Part shown: one piece after another, positions 41,954-45,219 of the stretch
Layout: each line of letters begins with the position of its first letter
Numbering within the stretch: position 1 is the stretch's first letter
Assembly (NCBI RefSeq): GCF_013415325.1
Contig: NZ_JACBYE010000036.1
Coordinates: forward strand, 1 to 45,219
DNA from: Sanguibacter inulinus
GTDB lineage: Bacteria > Actinomycetota > Actinomycetes > Actinomycetales > Cellulomonadaceae
DNA: 45,219 nucleotides
Reading direction: 5' to 3'
Notes under the pieces: model-generated
What the model was told of the DNA's origin: nothing
Seen by the model: only the letters and a program-made list of their open reading frames with translations
The model's database searches: none
Translations under genes and position numbers: made by a program

Positions 41954-43204
41954 GTGGCACACATGACCAGCCGCTCACGCGGCACCAGCGCACGAGGCCG
42001 TGCTCTCATCGCGGCCGCGAGCGCCACAGCGCTCCTCACCGTCGCCGCCTGCGGAGGCTCGAGCGGCGGGTCCGACGGCGGGGGCGACGACCCCATCGTC
42101 ATCGGCATCTCCCTCCCGCTCACCGGCGACTTCTCCGAGCCCGGCAAGGGCGTCCAGCGCGGCTACGAGGCCTGGGCCCAGATCGTCAACGAAGACGGTG
42201 GGCTCCTCGGCCGGCAGGTCGAGCTGAAGATCCTCGACGACCAGTCCAACGCCGACCGCGTCGTCGCCGACTACGAGGTCCTCATCGCCCAGGACGAGGT
42301 CGACCTCGTCTTCGGTCCGTTCTCGACCCGCCTCGTGGTCCCCTCGGCGCGCATCGCGCAGGAGTACGGGATGCTCTTCGTCGAGCCGGCCGGGGCCGCG
42401 GCCGAGGTGTTCGAGCAGGGCTTCGACAACCTCTTCTATGCAGCCCCCGCGATCGCGGACGACCACTACAACAACCTCGCGGACTACATCCTCGCGCTGC
42501 CCGAGGCCGAGCGCCCCGAGACCGTGGCCGTCGCGGCCATGGACGACCCCTTCGCGCAGGGCACCGCCTACGGCCTGCGCGACAAGCTGGCCGAGGGCGG
42601 GCTCGAGGTCCTCGTCGACGAGGTCTACCCGCCCAACACGACAGACTTCTCGCCGATCGCCGCGAAGATCGCCGACTCGGGGGCCGACGTGGTCATCGGC
42701 GGCACCCAGTACCAGGACGCCGTGAACCTCATCGTGGCCCTGCAGCAGCTCGGCTACCAGCCCGAGCTCGCCGCCTTCTCGACGGCCCCGACGAACCCCG
42801 AGTTCTCCGCGGCGATCGGCGCCAAGACCGAGGGCATCCTCTCCCCGACCGGATACACGCCTGACGCAGCATGGCCCTCCAACGCCGACTTCGTCGAGCG
42901 CTACACCGAGATCCACGGCAACCCGCCCGGTGAGGACGAGGCCAACGCCTACACCACGGGCCAGGTCGTGGCCGCTGCCGTCGAGGCCGTCGGCTGCGCC
43001 GAGCAGGGCGACTGCCAGCAGCAGCTGGTCGACTGGCTGCACGAGAACGAGGTCGACACCGTCGTCGGGCCCCTCACCTGGGACGCGACAGGCAAGCCGC
43101 AGGGCGCGCACCTGATCCAGCAGTACGTCGACGGCGAGATCACCATCGTCCTGCCCGAGGACACCGCCGAGGCCGCGCCCATCTTCCCCAAGCCCGAGTG
43201 GTGA
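41954..43204 (+). CDS. LivK-type ABC importer substrate-binding lipoprotein
   Basis: A 416-residue lipoprotein with lipobox VAAC (about residues 29-32), a Gly/Ser/Asp linker, and a type I periplasmic-binding fold of the branched-chain amino-acid branch: PIVIGISLPLTGDFSEPGKGVQRGYEAW (about 46-73) and AAKIADSGADVVIGGTQYQDA (about 236-256). The GTG at 41954 has AGGAG nine bases upstream. LivK-like proteins bind amino acids, amides, urea and other small molecules, so the name does not fix the ligand. A LacI operator upstream and the permease genes directly downstream define the unit. Confidence 0.9.
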   Translation: MAHMTSRSRGTSARGRALIAAASATALLTVAACGGSSGGSDGGGDDPIVIGISLPLTGDFSEPGKGVQRGYEAWAQIVNEDGGLLGRQVELKILDDQSNADRVVADYEVLIAQDEVDLVFGPFSTRLVVPSARIAQEYGMLFVEPAGAAAEVFEQGFDNLFYAAPAIADDHYNNLADYILALPEAERPETVAVAAMDDPFAQGTAYGLRDKLAEGGLEVLVDEVYPPNTTDFSPIAAKIADSGADVVIGGTQYQDAVNLIVALQQLGYQPELAAFSTAPTNPEFSAAIGAKTEGILSPTGYTPDAAWPSNADFVERYTEIHGNPPGEDEANAYTTGQVVAAAVEAVGCAEQGDCQQQLVDWLHENEVDTVVGPLTWDATGKPQGAHLIQQYVDGEITIVLPEDTAEAAPIFPKPEW

Positions 43205-43211
43205 CGGCTCC

Positions 43212-44096
43212 GTGACCGGTTCCCTCCTCGTCCAGAGCCTCATCCTCGGCGTGCTGCTCGGCGGGCTCTACGCCCTCCTCGCGGCCGGCCTGACGCTGTA
43301 CTTCGGTGTCATGCGCGTCGTCATGATCGCCCACTCGGCCTTCCTCATCCTGGCCGCCTACCTCGCGTGGTACGCGAACTCTCGCCTCGGCATCGACCCC
43401 CTGCTGACGCTCGTGGTCACGGTCCCGCTGTTCTTCGGGGTCGGCGTGGTCATGCAGCGCCTGCTCATCCGGCGGCTGCGGCCCGCGACGCTCACCATGA
43501 TGTCGGTCCTGCTGACCTTCGCCATCGCGCTGTTCATCGAAGGCCTCATCGGTTTTGTGTGGGGCGGCACCCAGCGCCGCACCCAGCTGCCCTACTCCTC
43601 GTCGAGCCTCGAGATCTTCGGGGCCCGCATCGCCGTGGTCAAGCTCATCGCCTTCGGGCTCGCGGCGCTCTCGCTGCTCGCCCTGTACCTGCTGATGAAG
43701 CACACGCGGTTCGGTCAGGCGCTGCGCGCCACGATCCAGCACCCCGAGGCCGCCCAGCTGGTCGGCATCAAGACCGACCGTGTCGCCGGCCTCGGCTTCG
43801 GGCTCGGTCTGGCGACGGCGGCCCTCGGTGGGACTGCGCTCTCGCTCGACGCCACCATCTACCCGTCGCTGCACTGGCACTGGATCGGACCGCTGATGGC
43901 GATCATCGTCGTCGGAGGTCTCGGCTCGATCCCCGGGGCCGCCATCGCCGCCCTCGTCCTGGGAGTGGGCCAGAGCCTGCTGCAGGTCCCGCTCGGGACC
44001 ACGTGGGCGCAGACCATCTTTTACGTCGCCCTGTTCGTGACGCTCATGGTGCGTCCGCAGGGGTTCTTCGGAGGTCGCCTTGCCCAACGCTTCTAG
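43212..44096 (+). CDS. LivH-type ABC importer permease
   Basis: A 294-residue permease with about eight hydrophobic segments, starting LILGVLLGGLYALLAAGLTLYFGVMRVVMIAHSAF, the typical LivH opening. The ATPase-contact region includes RATIQHPEAAQLVGIKTDRVAGLGFGLG (about 175-202), and GGLGSIPGAAIAALVLG follows near the end. GTG 43212 lies eight bases after the binding-protein stop. Its end overlaps the start of the LivM-type gene by 17 bases. Confidence 0.92.
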   Translation: MTGSLLVQSLILGVLLGGLYALLAAGLTLYFGVMRVVMIAHSAFLILAAYLAWYANSRLGIDPLLTLVVTVPLFFGVGVVMQRLLIRRLRPATLTMMSVLLTFAIALFIEGLIGFVWGGTQRRTQLPYSSSSLEIFGARIAVVKLIAFGLAALSLLALYLLMKHTRFGQALRATIQHPEAAQLVGIKTDRVAGLGFGLGLATAALGGTALSLDATIYPSLHWHWIGPLMAIIVVGGLGSIPGAAIAALVLGVGQSLLQVPLGTTWAQTIFYVALFVTLMVRPQGFFGGRLAQRF

Positions 44097-45219
44097 CACC
44101 CTGGCCGCACCGTCCCGCGAGACCACGACCCGACAGCCCACCTCACGCCGCACCCGCCGCATCGCCGCGGCGCTCGCGCTCGTGGTCGGTGCGCTCGTGG
44201 TCGCACTCTTCCCGTCCATGGCCCCGAACGCCTACATCCTCTCGGCCGGCGTCGTCGTCCTGTCCTACGCCTGCACAGCCACCTCGTGGAACTTCATGGG
44301 CGGCTTCACCGGCTACATCTCCCTCGGGCACGCCGCCTACTTCGGTCTCGGCGCCTACGGCACCGGCATCATCATCCGGGAGCTCGAGCTGCCGTCCTTC
44401 GTCGCGTGGGCCCTGGCCGGGGTGGTCGTCGCGATCATCACCGTGCCGATCGGCATCGCGGCGCTGCGCGTGCGCGGGGCGTCCTTCGTCATCGTCTCGA
44501 TCTCCTTCGTGCTGATCCTGCTGCTCGTGTTCCAGGGCTGGGGATCCTTCACAGGCGGGTCCAACGGCCTCGTCGTCCCGCGCCCCTTCCCGGACCTCAT
44601 GCGTCCCGAGCACCACCGCGTGTTCTTCTACCTCTTCGCGGCGCTCCTCGCCGTGATGCTCGTGCTGTGGTGGGCGATCGACCGCTCACGCTTCGGCATC
44701 GGCCTCAAGGCGATCCGCGAGGACGAGGACAAGGCCGAGGCCCTGGGCATCCCCACCCGCAACTACAAGCTCGTCGCCTACGTCGTCTCGGCCACGCTGA
44801 CAGGCCTGGCCGGCGGCATGTACGCGCTGTGGTTCGGCGACCTCGACCCGATCTTCCAGTTCTCGATCCTGCTCGGGTCGTACATGGTCCTCATGGCGCT
44901 CCTGGGCGGCATCCGCAACCTCTTCGGGCCTCTTGTCGGGGCCGTGATCGTCGGGGTCGCGCTCGAGGTGTTCAAGCTCGAGTTCGGCGACACGCAGTTC
45001 CACCTCGTCGCGACGGGCCTGCTGCTCGGGCTGGTCGTGCTGTTCATGCCCGACGGGATCATCCCGGCCGTCCAGGCCGGGCTGCGGCGCCTCGGCCCGC
45101 AGTCGTCCTCGATCCGCGAGATGACCGCGAGCGAGCTCGCCGAGCGCAACGCCGCCGCCGGCATCAACGGTGACTCGGTGTTCTCCGGCGGGCTGGCCGC
45201 CCGCGAGCAGTCCCCCGAC
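44080..45219 (+). CDS. LivM-type ABC importer permease, cut by window edge
   Basis: From TTG 44080, with GGAGG a few bases upstream, 380 codons run open to the last base of the window, so the C-terminus is missing. After a polar start of about 28 residues come hydrophobic segments and the LivM pattern CTATSWNFMGGFTGYISLGHAAYFGLGAY (about 66-94), then the cytoplasmic loop RSRFGIGLKAIREDEDKAEALGI (about 204-226) and GALLGG-type end helices. It overlaps livH by 17 bases in another frame. The ATPase genes (LivG/LivF type) should follow beyond the edge. Confidence 0.9.
   Translation, partial: MPNASSTLAAPSRETTTRQPTSRRTRRIAAALALVVGALVVALFPSMAPNAYILSAGVVVLSYACTATSWNFMGGFTGYISLGHAAYFGLGAYGTGIIIRELELPSFVAWALAGVVVAIITVPIGIAALRVRGASFVIVSISFVLILLLVFQGWGSFTGGSNGLVVPRPFPDLMRPEHHRVFFYLFAALLAVMLVLWWAIDRSRFGIGLKAIREDEDKAEALGIPTRNYKLVAYVVSATLTGLAGGMYALWFGDLDPIFQFSILLGSYMVLMALLGGIRNLFGPLVGAVIVGVALEVFKLEFGDTQFHLVATGLLLGLVVLFMPDGIIPAVQAGLRRLGPQSSSIREMTASELAERNAAAGINGDSVFSGGLAAREQSPD

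Overview
The window comes from a high-GC actinobacterium. Nearly every third codon position is G or C, mshB (mycothiol synthesis) is present, and GTG and TTG starts are common. Gene content and lipoprotein style suggest Micrococcales, near Cellulomonas, Sanguibacter or Oerskovia; this placement is inference. I saw no tRNA, rRNA, CRISPR array, transposase or phage gene. Both ends cut through ongoing chromosome; the last gene (livM-like) runs off the right edge.

Layout. 57-3000 (minus): a translationally coupled aromatic amino-acid operon, with a degenerate prephenate-dehydratase-like ACT protein, then pheA, then tyrA. 3120-5555: a VanW-family envelope protein with a long acidic N-terminus. 5668-7105: a small membrane protein and mshB. 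7263-9185: typA/bipA with a double hairpin behind it. 9373-17250 (minus): a four-gene MacB/FtsX-type exporter operon (two giant permeases, two ATPases). 17424-29981 (minus): two tandem paralogous peptide-type ABC importers, each ordered binding protein, DppB, DppC, fused DppD-DppF. 30538-31383 (plus): a small (p)ppGpp synthetase. 31448-34509 (minus): a photolyase-related protein coupled to an FAD oxidoreductase. 34657-36441 (minus): a WxL-like secreted protein and its WxL-interacting membrane partner. 36588-40526 (minus): a 1312-residue secreted PQQ-dehydrogenase/LamG protein. 40741-41778 (minus): a LacI regulator. 41954-45219 (plus): a divergent LivK-LivH-LivM-type ABC importer.

The most striking observation is the binding protein of the first peptide-importer cluster (21505-23121). 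Its sequence is a circular permutation of the SBP_bac_5 fold: the roughly 157 residues that normally end the protein sit directly after the lipoprotein signal, and the normal N-terminus follows them. The cut and the join are clean and in frame. The two importer clusters also share a 53-bp upstream element with a 27-bp palindrome, placed about 160 bp before both TTG start codons, so they are probably co-regulated. The ATPase of the permuted cluster and the DppB of the other cluster each carry a large insertion.

A second regulatory unit is visible on the right. Three copies of a LacI-family operator (GGnAAnC-GCTTTCC type) lie before the PQQ/LamG gene and in the lacI-livK divergent gap. They tie a secreted sugar-oxidising or sugar-binding protein to a LivKHM-type transporter. 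A recurring design is a strong hairpin between a gene for an abundant exported protein and the gene for its membrane partner, seen in both importer clusters and in the WxL pair. Other oddities are the photolyase-family protein that has lost the Fe-S cysteines, and the PheA-like paralog without the TRF motif heading the aromatic operon.
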